A stretch of 64,000 bases of DNA from Phoronis australis (lineage: Eukaryota; Phoronida; Phoronidae). A program made the translations under genes and the position numbers. This document shows, one piece after another, positions 26,101-38,600 of this stretch. The first letter of the stretch is position 1. Every line of letters begins with the position of its first letter. Below the pieces are notes generated by a model. That model made no database searches and was not told where the DNA came from. It worked only from the letters and a program-made list of their open reading frames with translations. The stretch spans positions 255,961-319,960 of the forward strand of contig NMRA01000356.1 in the NCBI GenBank assembly GCA_002633005.1. The letters are read 5' to 3'.

Positions 26101-29100
26101 TACCTTTGCCATGCTCAAATGATTTTTTGCACATTTCATTTAAGTCAAGTGATACGTGAATCGATTGATGAATGTGAAGTTTCACTACAATATAATCACC
26201 AATGAGTACTGTATTATGGGCACATTTAATACCACGCATATCTAAAATAATATTTTTTCAAGATTTCTTACTCAAGTGTTGCATAAACACATGCACCTAA
26301 GCTTTAGTTACAGGCGAAAATGGTTCACAGACCACCTGACTATGCATGTATTGTTTACTACCAGTACTTTTTATTTCATATTAGTTAATATTCAATAAAA
26401 TATACATCAACTTTTACAATTTTGTTACCTCAGCCATGCTCAACCCACATAAAAGTTCTGCTCCTGGTTTATGTTTTACATGCAGACACAGCTCCATGCA
26501 CAGACTCAGCTCCATGCGCAGATGCAGCTTCACGTGTAGGCGCAGATGCAGCTTCACGTGTAGGCGCAGATCCACATGTAGGCGCAGCTTCACGCATAGT
26601 CTCAGCTCCATGTGCAGGAGCAGCTACACATGCCAACGTAGCTCCACGTATAGGCGCAGATCCACATGTAGGCGCGGCTTCACGCATAGTCTCATCACAC
26701 GTATAGGCGCAGCTGCACATATTAGTTACTCAAATATTTCAATGCTCAAACCTTACCATTACAGTAGTATCCCAAGAACCAGAATACAGGTTTGTGGAGT
26801 CAAACTGCAGACAATGGATTCCACCCTAAAATGTTGGAAAATGCAATTTTTATAGTAAACATTATGATAAATGTTTAACAAGGATTCTAAACCTGACCTG
26901 TCTTTTGGTACATATACAATTAATATAAACTAGGAATTATTGCCAAGCTGCATTATAAACTGATAAAAGTGAAAACGGCCAGAAAATGAAAACATTTCTT
27001 CTTTAGAAAACTGGCAAACTTTCCACAAATTTCTTACAATTTTTTCTAATTTTTTCTCACCTCTTTTGTTTTTATCCATGCTAGTTATTAAACCTTTCGC
27101 AATTTTTCTCTAAAATTTCTCACCAATTTAAACACAATATATTTTTTATGTTGAATAGCTGTGTGCTTTACTTTTGTCATAACTGCAAGAAATCTGTAGA
27201 ATGAAAGCAAGTCGAAATTTGTTGGAACTAACATTTCAGCTGAAAATTAACAATTTACTCAATGACATCCAATTAACAACAATTGTAAATAACAAAACAC
27301 ATTTTGTAGCAACATGAGTCACACCACCTTATGGCCATAAAACTTGTGAATGCATCGTCCAGATCTGATGTCCCACAGTCGTATGGTGCGATCAAGGCTG
27401 CCACTGAAGATACGACGTTGGCACAGTCTTACACAGGACACAACATCATGGTGACCCTATCCAACAATGACAACATGAATAGCTATGCAAGCACACACAG
27501 CACAACAGCCATATCAATGGGTCAACTGATTGACTAAATCACTACAAGTTCAGCATTGAAGGGCTAGGTAAATATTTTTGGTGTTACTAATGAAAACATT
27601 AATAACCGTTTGTTTTAGACACATTCTGAACATACATTACAGTTCGCCTAACACTCATTCATTACGCATGCAACATCCTAAATAACATGACATAATTAGC
27701 CTTACCACCATGTTTCTACGTTCTATTCCACTGAGCAAACACAATAGATTGAACTCAGACTGTGATCATCTTGAATTCATCACTGTGTTTACACTGTCCA
27801 ATAAACCACAAAAACAATGAATATAGATAAGTTGCATATACAGTTGAATTGGCGTCAAACCTGCGTTCCATCCAAGAAGCATAAAACTGGTCTCAAAACT
27901 TGCTCCTTTCTCACTAATTTCTGGGTTTGTCAACAACTGACAGTTTGTTCTTCACTGAGCCCATGCTTGGCACATAAAATGTCACAATGTGGCAAGCCAA
28001 CTTGCAGAGCCTGAGGCACATAAAATATCACAATGTGACAAGCCAACCTGTAGAGTCTGTCACACATAAAATGTCACAATGTGACAAGCCAACCTGTAGA
28101 GCCTGTGGCACATAAGGAGGCGGATGCCACAAAACGGACACTAAAATAACAAAAATGGCCACAAGATGGAGTAAAATAAGTTGAATCCATCTGAACATAA
28201 AAAGGCATCATCGCTTCTGTATTAAAAACCTATTTGCCAAATTTCATGAAAATCTATCCAGGAATTCCGAAGATACAGAGGTTAACATAAAAAATAAAAT
28301 TGCCACAAGAGGGCACAGTAGTACTTGGGTCAGTGGGAAACTCGTCGACCTCTGTCGTCAGCCTCATAGGAACACACTTACAAAATTTCAAAAAGATCCA
28401 GCAAGGGGTTTATAAGATACAGCCGCCGACTCCAGATGCCGAGACGCCCAGACAGAGATGACGGCAATTTGCACCAACATGTAAATATGTGGGCGCATAA
28501 TAACGGAGTTCCCTTGACATCAGACAGTACATCTAACTTATTTGCAGTTTGTTAAGTAAATAACCAGATATCACTCAAGCTCAACAAGCAACAAAAGCTA
28601 CCTGCACAACACCGAGCCATAACAGGACAAAGGCATGAAAATGATTGCATTACTTTCAAACATCATTTTCTAATACATGTGATTAGTTTATGGTTTCTCG
28701 AAAATGTCTCCTGCAGAGCTCAAATGAAAAGTTGCAAGAAATTACACTGAAAATTGCAAATCTAGGCAAATAACATACAGTAAAGGGACACACTCCATTT
28801 TGGGAATGAAAATGCATTTTCGTGATTATTGTTGGATAGGATAGACTTCATAAGGTTATCAGCCTTGACCAGTGCTATAAAACAAAACAAATTCCATTGA
28901 TTTTGTGATGTCATTAAAATCATCAATTCTCAACATTGGCGTCCAGTCATTCGATGAAATGTAAGTTGGTAACTTTATCATTAAATATGCTTAAAACACA
29001 TGTCTCCTTATTAAATGAGGTTATGAGGTTTGGCTCTGTTAACATGGTGTCAAACTGCAAGACATGCAGTTGTGAGTTTGAATTTGTATTGGGACTGACC

Positions 29101-29677
29101 TCAAAAAATTTCTTGTTGATTGTGTCACAAAAATATTTTCATTTGAAAAATCTGTCACAATGAAAACTTGAGTAACAAATGCCATAGCTACTTAGCTACC
29201 CACGTGACCTGTTTCATTACATGACCTTAAAATATCTACACTTTACACACTCATGTGTTCCCATTTTGAGCAGCATTTTGATGGTTAAGGAGAGAATTCC
29301 AACTGTGGCGCATATGTTACAAACCACACTAATGTAGCAATGTGGTTTAACTAGGCAGGTATTTTGCTTTCTGGTCCCAAAAAACAGCGGTCTCTTAAAA
29401 AATTTGTTGTAAAGCAAAACGTTCAACCACTGTGGTTGTATCTTATCCCATGATACAGCTCACTACATTTTGAGAAACTATAAAACGTCATTGCAAGCAC
29501 TACTCAATTACACATACTGGCTTGTGTCAAACATACACAATCATGCAGTTGATGACCTACCTCAAGTTTCTTAACAGCCGAGAGTGGATAAAGATAACCA
29601 GCAAATCTCATGAATTTCACTTTGTCTGGATCCTGGTGAGCTTGAAAATCCAGCGTTGAGGTTGTCTCAAAGTTTCC
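14155..29677 (-). CDS. F-box/WD40 gene: WD40 propeller exons
   Basis: The exons from 29677-29561 to 14232-14155 encode seven WD40 repeats. Repeat tails seen: FSGSLDRTIRLWDIRSG, YSGSWDTTVMVWDL, ISGSHDSTIRVWYA, ISGDTSLFMIHIHDV, ISSDDDGMLFFWDK, TASSDGVATEWDL and TCSDDGYVQIWEA. Most repeats keep the Gly-His and Ser-Asp signature residues; the fourth has lost Trp-Asp (IHIHD). Exon limits do not coincide with blade limits, as is usual in old WD40 genes. The 82-nt exon at 23540-23459 is needed to join the phases between its neighbours, which supports the whole chain. Confidence 0.93.
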
Positions 29678-32600
29678 CTGCAGAAGCAAAAGCATTCTTC
29701 ACAGAGGTAGATTTGTATATTTTACAGAAATTCTTATAATAAATTCTGTTCTGTGAACCATGTTCAACACCAGGAAAACATACAATGTGAGAAACCATCA
29801 GCTGACACTAATATGTAGAAGGAAAGCAGCTCTATAAATTTTAAAATACTCACACCAGTTCTGTTGCCCTAGAAAAACTGCCATCCCAAAATTAAGAAAA
29901 CAATTACTCAGTTGCTCAGTAGTTTTAGAGACTAGAAGGAAAACGGGGCTATTCAGTAACTCTGCTTAGCATTGGGTTATGAAACCAGCCCATTTCTGTT
30001 TGACGAACAGACACCAAATGACAACCTGGAAATTGAGGCGATTTTTCAGTTCTGTTCAAGACTAGAAATCACTCTCAGTCCCTATACATACTGAGGAAGA
30101 TATTAAAATAATAAGTAGTCTAATTCAATAGTGGTGTTTTTCACATTAAATATTGTTGAATGCAGGTGCATTGGGCTTTCAACAGATTTATGCAAAACAA
30201 CTTTATTATATTATTATAAGCAGCAATATCAGCAAACAGTTACAGTGCACCCAGACAGTACCTTCAGTTACAGTGCACCCAGACAGTACCTTCAGTTACA
30301 GTGCACCCAGACAGTACCTTCAGTTACAGTGCACCCAGACAGTACCTTCAGTTACGGTGCACCCAGACAGTACCTTCAGTTACAGTGCACCCAGACAGTA
30401 CCTTCAGTTAGAGTGCACCCAGACAGTACCTTCAGTTACAGTGCACCCAGACAGTACCTTCAGTTGTAACTTCATCATCAAAAGACAAACTTACTGAACA
30501 ACAGCTGTATTTTTAACCCCTAGCAATCATTTATTCAAAATTTCTGAGAAAATGAACCTTTTCAAGTAAAACTTGACCATCAATATCACTGACATGCAAT
30601 CAAACCAAAACACTGTCCCTAATAACATAATTTGACAAAGCACATTGCTGTTGAAGAAATCTGAACCTATCAAAGGTTCTAAACATTGTTTAAACATGTC
30701 AATTTCACAGAACTGGTGTTGATGAGGCATTCTACTGGTTAAACTTGATAGAATACAAAACTGTTATCTGTTTCCAACCCAGCTGAAAGGACAACTACGT
30801 TCAACATTCATAACTTTCACTAGTATTTCTCCAGATCATGTTCATAATGAAAATACTATATCCAAACATACAATAAAACCCAGTTGGAAAAAACTGACAA
30901 AGTTAATTCTACAAATTAGCTTACAGTCAAGTCTCGTGCAGGTTTAAAGTTGGTGAGCTCTTCATGTCCAATATCTGCTTCATTCTCGCAATTATGCAGG
31001 TTCGAAGGGGCCAAATCCAGTCTCAGTGGTCTATAGAGTTGTTAGAGATACATGTTTAGTAGAAAGGTAACGCACTACAGTCAGATAATCAAACATGCAC
31101 TGTCAACAACCTAGTTTTTATACCACAAAAGTTTATGTTACGTAGGGCCCTAAAAATGTCCAAATTTGGCTAACTTCGGAACATCATATTCTCAGATATG
31201 GCTGATTAAGATTGAACTTTCAGATGCTATGCTTTATGTACTCTTCTCCAAAACAATATTAGGAAACATTTCGAATATGTGACATGAGTTTTTCACAAGG
31301 GGTTATCAAAATAGGACTTTTATATTTTTTGCATGAAATGAAAACCAAGGGTTATTTAGAAAACTTTAACAGTGTTTTTGAGATACCCTGTTGAACATTT
31401 ACATCAAATAAAATTTGACACTATTATTATTATTGTTATTGTTGTTGTTCTTTAGCTATGGGTGCACCTTTCTTTTTAAATTTCAATGAAAAGATAATTA
31501 TGGTCACGTGACTCAGGAGATTGGTATAAAGTTAACAAGAGCAAAGTTGAGCGTTTTAATGCACCCACGAGTGCACTGCAAACGGTGTGCTTTTAGGGGT
31601 GTTTATTTGTACATAAAAATGGCAACTAAGTGGTGCAAAATACTTAAAATCCATCACAAAACAGGAAAAATGTCACCATTTTAGTACAAAGCTATTTACC
31701 ACATTTCATGAAAAATCCATCAAGGAACTTTTAGAGAAACAGAGGAAAACAAAAAAATGAAATTGCCACTAAGGGGCAAAGCGTTCGTCAGATCTGTCTG
31801 AAAGTTGTCGTCTTCCGTTGTCAACTTCATATAAATACACTTGCTAAATTTAATATAAAGATCCTGCAGAAGGCTTAGGAGACACAGCTAAGGGTGCAAA
31901 AACTGCCACTAGGAGGCACCGCAGTAATTGAAGTTGGAAATTCATCGTCAACCGTCCTCTTCACACCTAAGAACATATATTGAGCCAATTTTTACAATCA
32001 TCCTAAGAGTGGTTTGGTTGACAGAGGACGGATGCCAAAAACAGACTAGAAAACAGCAAAAATGGCCACTAGATGGCTCAAAATACGTTGAATCCATCTG
32101 AAAACCAGAACATGTCATCGTTTCTTTAAAAGAAAGCTAATTACCAAATTTCATGAAAATTCGTCACGGAACTTCTGAGAAACTGAGGAAAACGGAAAAA
32201 AATGAAAATGCGACTAGGGGGCAGTGTTCATCGGATCCGTTTGAAAGTAGTCATCTTCTGTTGTTAACAACATATAAACCCACGAGCTAAATTTAATAAA
32301 GATCCTGCAGAGGAATTAAGAGATACAGACATGGGCGAAAAACAAAACTGGCAATAGGAGCCGCTACAGTAGTTGAAGTCATCGGAAAGTCATCGTCAAC
32401 CGTCCTCTTCATAGCAAGAACATACATGCAAATTTTCACAATCATCCTTAGAGTGATTTGGTTGACAGTAGGATGGACGCCAAAAAACAGACTAGAAAAC
32501 AACAAAAATGGCCACTTGGTGGCACAAAATACCTTGAATCAATTCCAAAATGAATGGCTAGCGTCACCTCACTATTAGATGCCTATCTGCCAAATTTTAT

Positions 32601-35600
32601 GGAAATCTGTTGAGAGCATTTGAAGATACAGAAGTAAGCTTAAAAAATTAAAATTGCCAATAGGAGGCACATCAGTAGTCCAATCTGTCCGAAAGTCATC
32701 GTCATCTGTTGTCAACTTTATATAAATACATTTGCTAAATTTAATAAAGAGCCTGTAGAGGGTTAAGGAGATACAGCCATGGGCGCAAAAACAAACAAAA
32801 CTGCGTTGGAAAATCACCGTCAACCGTCCTCTTCATAGTTAGAACATACATGCCAATTTTCCCAATCAACTTTAGAGTGGTTTGGTTGATAGAGGGGCAG
32901 ACGCCAAAAAACAGACTCGAAAATAGTACAGATGGCCAGTAGATTGCGCAAAATGTCTCGAATCCATCCGGAAACGCGAGGATAGAGTCAACTCATTAAT
33001 AGATGCCTATGTGCCAAATTTCATGAAAATCGATAAAGGACCTTTGAAGATACAGAGACAAACGTAAAAAACTAAAATTGCCACTAGGAGGCACAGCGGT
33101 ATTCAGGTCTGTCCGAAACTCGTTGTCAACCCCGTAGGAACACACCTGCCAAATTTCAATATGATCCTGTTTAAGAGATCCATGGACGCCAGACGCCCAA
33201 ACAGAGATGACAGCAATATGCACCCACACATTATAAATATGTGGGCGGCATAAAAATCAAATACTTAAGGCTTTCTACTTTCACATAATATATACCTTCG
33301 CTGAGTTCAATCTATAGTATAGTTTCATTGATATTTGACTAGTACATACACAGACTTGGCAATAAAGTCTTACATAATCCTAAGGTAGTGTAAAAACATG
33401 TGATACCAAAATGCCAATGGTGGACTTGAAAGGACTGCATGTGACTAAAATGTGAAGAAAAACTTCAACTATTACACAAATTTATGATCGGAAGCCTACC
33501 GTATTCACCGTAATAACCGCCCAGGGTGCTTAGAAAAGTTCATTTCAGAGGCGCTTATTATAACCCAAGGCCGTTGAAACCCGGTCTCCGAAACAGGTGA
33601 AATCGGAAGCTAAGATTCATCATATTTACGCTCTTTCACTTATCTGTAATCTATTAAAGACTCTACAAAACCATGGTGCATTGCTATCAAACTTTGCTGC
33701 TAAATTACGATCATTTTACAGAAAATTGTGCTGAATCCCAGGGCGAAAATTCGCCGACTGCCTGCCTCGCAATCGTTGATATGGCGACTTGAATGCTTGA
33801 ATAAAAATAGTTTCGACTCAACAAAATACCTGCAATCCTCTTTAAGTTTTCCAAGTAACGTCCCTAAGATTTTTAAGTCATGTCCCGTGGAGTCAGGAAC
33901 ACGGCAGGTTTAAGTACAAATCTGTGCTACATCATGCCATCTACATGTATGATCGGCAACATGAGAAAAATGTCTGGACGAACACACGTTGTCCCGTGAC
34001 GTTTTTTTTTAAAGTTGTCTGCGATTGTGAGTAAGCGAGCGCGTGCGTGCCACCAGAGTTCATTTGCCAAAGCAGAGACCGTCTTTTGGCCAGAGCCACG
34101 CAATCTAACGAGCTAGATGTGCATTGTATCTAAAGAAATTTGCACAAGTAGTAGGCCTAAACCAGAGCATGTTTCATTCAGCACTTGCCGGTCTCATGTG
34201 CTAAAAATGTTTGACATTTGTCTCGGTAAGGCCCTATTAGTGGCCGTGTGGCTGGATGCGTACGTGACTATCTGACAGTTATTTTTCGGTGTAAGGGTGT
34301 GTAAGCATTCACTGTCAGTGGTCATTTTATCAGATATTTGGCTTAAAAACACCAATTATGGTTAATCAAACAATTCATCTTAAAAATAACGCAAATATTT
34401 TTAGAGTATTAGAAACTGTCGGAAATTAGTGCCAATATTCATTTCTTGCCGATGCTATGCTACCCGTTTCATGAATGGATAGTTCCCAACTAATGTCTTT
34501 GATGACAGGTTCATGTATGTAGCGCGCGCTTCCTGGCCACGTGCTTTTACTAACACTGGCCAAGCTTTTTATTAGTCTTCGATTCGCGGTTTTCACGTGA
34601 AGGCCTACAAAGAAATTTGGATTCCTGTTGAAAGCTGGAAATATCTTCAAAGCAATCCCATAGACAAGTACACTATTTCTGTTCTGAAAGGCCAGACCAT
34701 TGGTCCTCACAATATCAGCAGAACTTTTGTGTTCATTTTGAGGCATGGCGGAAGTTTGAAGTGTATAGTCACGGCTAAATACCGACATAGCGGTGAGGCT
34801 CGTGGTCTACAAATTCTGCACACAAAGATTTTTTTCAGGACTGTCGGATATAATTGATAAATTGAAGATGTTACCGTAGAATTTTAAGCCTGTAGGTAAG
34901 GCATTTTTCACACATTCACGTTTATGGACTGGGCGCTTATTTTAGCAAAGTCTGAAAATGCATGGGGGGGCACTTATATGAGCATGGGCAGTTATTACGG
35001 CGAATACAGTACCAAGAATCTTCTACTTGACAATGTAAACAAACACAACAAATTAAGATGGAAGGTACAAACTGATTTAATGGTAAAGTCAATATGAAAA
35101 TGTGTGATCAAAACGTCTAGCCGGCAAAAAACTACCAATTAAAGCTTCAAAAACTACAAATATCCAAAAGAAAAATTTCAGTCTAAAACCATTTTAAAAC
35201 GCAGTTCACTTTGTCTATAAAACCTAGCACAGAGCTAAGTTGTACTTACTGCTTGTTCAGGTCAGACAAAGGTGAACTGTCTAAATTGGCTGCAAATTCC
35301 GTAGCATCTCGCTTTAAAGGACCTGCGTTAAAGTAAGTGAGCCAAGTTATCCTCATACACAAATGATATTTGATATTTGATGTCGGAGTAGCACTGTTAA
35401 TAAATACCTGTAGGTATATGCAATATATAGAGCTGTCCTCCAACAAGTCAAACTATAACCACCACTCAGTGAAGTGCACCTTGAAAAGTTCTTTGGAGAA
35501 CATCCAAACATTATCATTCTTTTAAAATGTACATTCTAATTGAGAAATTTGACACAAAATCAAATTATATAATGTGTTTGTTATACTGAGTGTTAAAACT

Positions 35601-38600
35601 AAAGACTGCTGTAGTGCTTAAAACCACCATTTGCCTCGTTTTGATAAGTGACTACACTGTGTTGATAAGTGATTACCCTGTGTTGATAAGTGACTACACT
35701 GTGTTGATAAGTGACTACACTGTGTTGATAAGTGACTACACTGTGTTGATAAGTGACTACACTGTGTTGATAAGTGACTACATTGTGTTGATAAGTGACT
35801 ACATTGTGTTGATAAGTGACGACCTTGTCAGCGTCATTAATTTAACTTTCATTTATAGCACTGTATATCACAATCGTGAATTAATATCTCAAAAACTATA
35901 AAATAGAAGAAAAGCGACTTCAGTGGAAAGTTCCTTAGCTCCACAGACATGAGAGTGATGTATGACAACCTAACATATCCACCAACACACGAAATTTGTG
36001 CACAAACTTGTGTACAAACTTGTGTACGAACTTGTGTACAAACTTGTGTACAAACATGTGTACAAACTTGTGTACGAACTTGTGTACGAACTTGTGTACA
36101 AACTTGTGTACAAACTTGTGTACAAACTTGTGTACAAACTTGTGTACGAACTTGTGTACAAACTTGTGCACAAACTTGTGTACAAACTTGTGCCATATCC
36201 GCAATTCTCCGATGTCAAGCGAAAAGTGAAACTAGCCACAGCATGGTTACACACTAAGTTGCCACACCCACCACAAATCCAATGCCACGCCCTTCCTTAT
36301 TATACCATAAACCACGGGAAAACGAGCAATAATATCTGACGACTTTTCACACTAAACAAAATGGAGGATGACTAGTGCTGTGATTGGTTGTCCCGATTTT
36401 ATAAAGTATGTTTCGACCAATGAATGCTCGTAACTAGGAGATCAGCTAATCAACATTGTATGCGGGTGGTCAAATTTGATAGCTGGTCAACTAGTAGGGT
36501 TGTTTTTTCTTGGTGTTTTTGATATGAATATTTTAAGCACTTTAATTTCAATACATTATTATATGAACTGTTTTAACATAAATCTTTTCTGAGATTATTT
36601 GAGATTCTTAAATAGTGGCCAGTCTTCAATAAAAGAACAGATAAGTGACTTACTGAGTTGAGATTTAGAACTAACAGTACGGCTCTTTGCCATTGAGCTT
36701 CTCTCACCTGCAAACAGAAAATCTTGAATAATTAAATGAAACGATTGAGATTTCAGCAGCTGTTTAATGAACAACAGACTTAAGATTCAATGCTTTCAAA
36801 CAGATAATAATTATGGCATCACTTTTTGCTAAAAATCACACATTGTTAAACTACTGAAAATAGGCAGCCTAGATTGAGCTCTTACTGAATTTTGCTAAGT
36901 AGAAAAAAGAATATTCTAAAAACCTTAGAAGAACAGTTTTCAAAAATCTTTGTTCAAAATCCAGCTACAAAGAATCTCTTGGATAACTATTTATAATATA
37001 TTTACATCAGCAAAAATACCTCTTTGCCACAACATGCACCATTAGGGGTGACAAGTCACATGGGACTAACAACTCTTACTTCCCTCTGGCTGACATGAAA
37101 CCAACCAACCACGTTGATTTTGTTTATTCCAAGTGCCTATTAAAAGCATGCATCCAATAAAATAAGTCAAAACTGTGCTCTTTTAAGAGCACAGTTTTGA
37201 CTATAGTGTGCAACTTAAAAGTTGCACACTATAGTTAGTATATCTATATGTAAGTAAGTGGCACAGGGGAGATCATTCCTTCTTGATCAGCATCATCACG
37301 AAACTTAAAATTTATTTGATACAGGACACTGCACTGTGTCTCATAGCTAATCAAACAATTCAGATTTGTGAACATAATTACCTCTTTTCATACAGTACCT
37401 GGCACTAATCAAACATCATGCAAAATGTTTCAAGTTTTTAAAATAAATTCTAAGTACCCAATTCAACACATGGTATATTTTACAATATGTATGTAAACAA
37501 ACAGCTTATTCATTTACATATAAGGTAATTACAAATAACATATAATCAACAATTTACATGTTGAAGTTATATTTTTCAAATCATTAAGGAACTTTCAAAA
37601 CCTTCCAAAAGTATATAAAAGTAGTGAATAATATATAGTTACATGATTAAACACCAAGTTGCATCACCAAATTCAATGAACCTTAAGCACAGATAAAATT
37701 AGATGCACCGTGCAAGATAGTTGAGTTTTGTCTTGCGTATTAGTAAAGAGACTTACGCTCCTTCCAGTGGACCGACTTGTCTCGCTGAAACTTGATGTCA
37801 CTGCCAGTGCCTGGTAAGAGAGTTAATGTCACACCAGAGATTGAGCATTACACAACAGCAGGCAGTAATGGATAAGCAGCAGATGTTTCTTTAAATTAAT
37901 AGCAAAGCTTGACTTGTTCTTATGGCAGCTGCCAGTTAGCTTGGAAAGTCAGATGCCAGCATTTAAGAAGTACAGTACATGACAGAAAATTGTGTTGGCG
38001 CAAGAGTTAATGAGTGAAAGAAATGATTTCAAGCAATATGTTATGCTGTGTTTAGAACTTTTCAGTTTGAAACAAGACCATTCAAAATGATAGATAGGCA
38101 ACAAATCAAAACAAAAATTCAACAACACAAAATTAGGTGATCTTTTCTTAGGCTATGACTTCAACCAGTCACTTTAGTTCAAACTGAAAAGACAGCCATG
38201 GCATACAAATATTTGCTTCCATGCATTGACCCCCAGCTTGCATTATGCGGCCCAGACCAAGCCGAGTAGCAAGATGCACTCACAATTTGGGACAGCCTAG
38301 GGGAAATGAAAAATGTAAAGACAATGACTTTAACAAATAAAAGTTGCATTAATGTTGAAGTCATGCTATCTATAGACACAGAGAAAAATTAAAGTTCTTT
38401 CATGCAAAAGTAGAAAATAAAGTTGATAAAACAAAACAATAAACACTTAACAGAGAGTAATAAACAACAGGTGGCAATGAGCTTAAAATGAAAGAACAAA
38501 CAACTCCAAGATAAACACTGCAATTGTTTTACATTGAACAGAATACACAGGTCAGAAGTATAATGTATGCTTAGTAAAGAGCAATACATGTAAAGAGAGC

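Noticed and set aside
26422-26855. Cys/Arg-rich and Ala-rich frames up to 139 codons
   Set aside because: They follow a degenerate 12/24-bp repeat and overlap a true minus-strand exon at 26757-26825.
30131-30497. Two repeat-rich frames of about 113 codons
   Set aside because: Both run through the 28-bp tandem array; the frame rotates from unit to unit and no splice sites join it to a gene.
35590-35901. Plus-strand frame with LISDYTV repeats
   Set aside because: Pure translation of the 21-bp minisatellite inside an intron of the F-box/WD40 gene.
35849-36339. Six overlapping repeat frames (TNLC, KFVH, TSLY types)
   Set aside because: All arise from the 12-bp minisatellite; six frames cannot all be genes.
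37166-37235. MicroRNA precursor
   Set aside because: Two-nucleotide loops and perfectly paired 17-bp arms do not fit a pre-miRNA hairpin.
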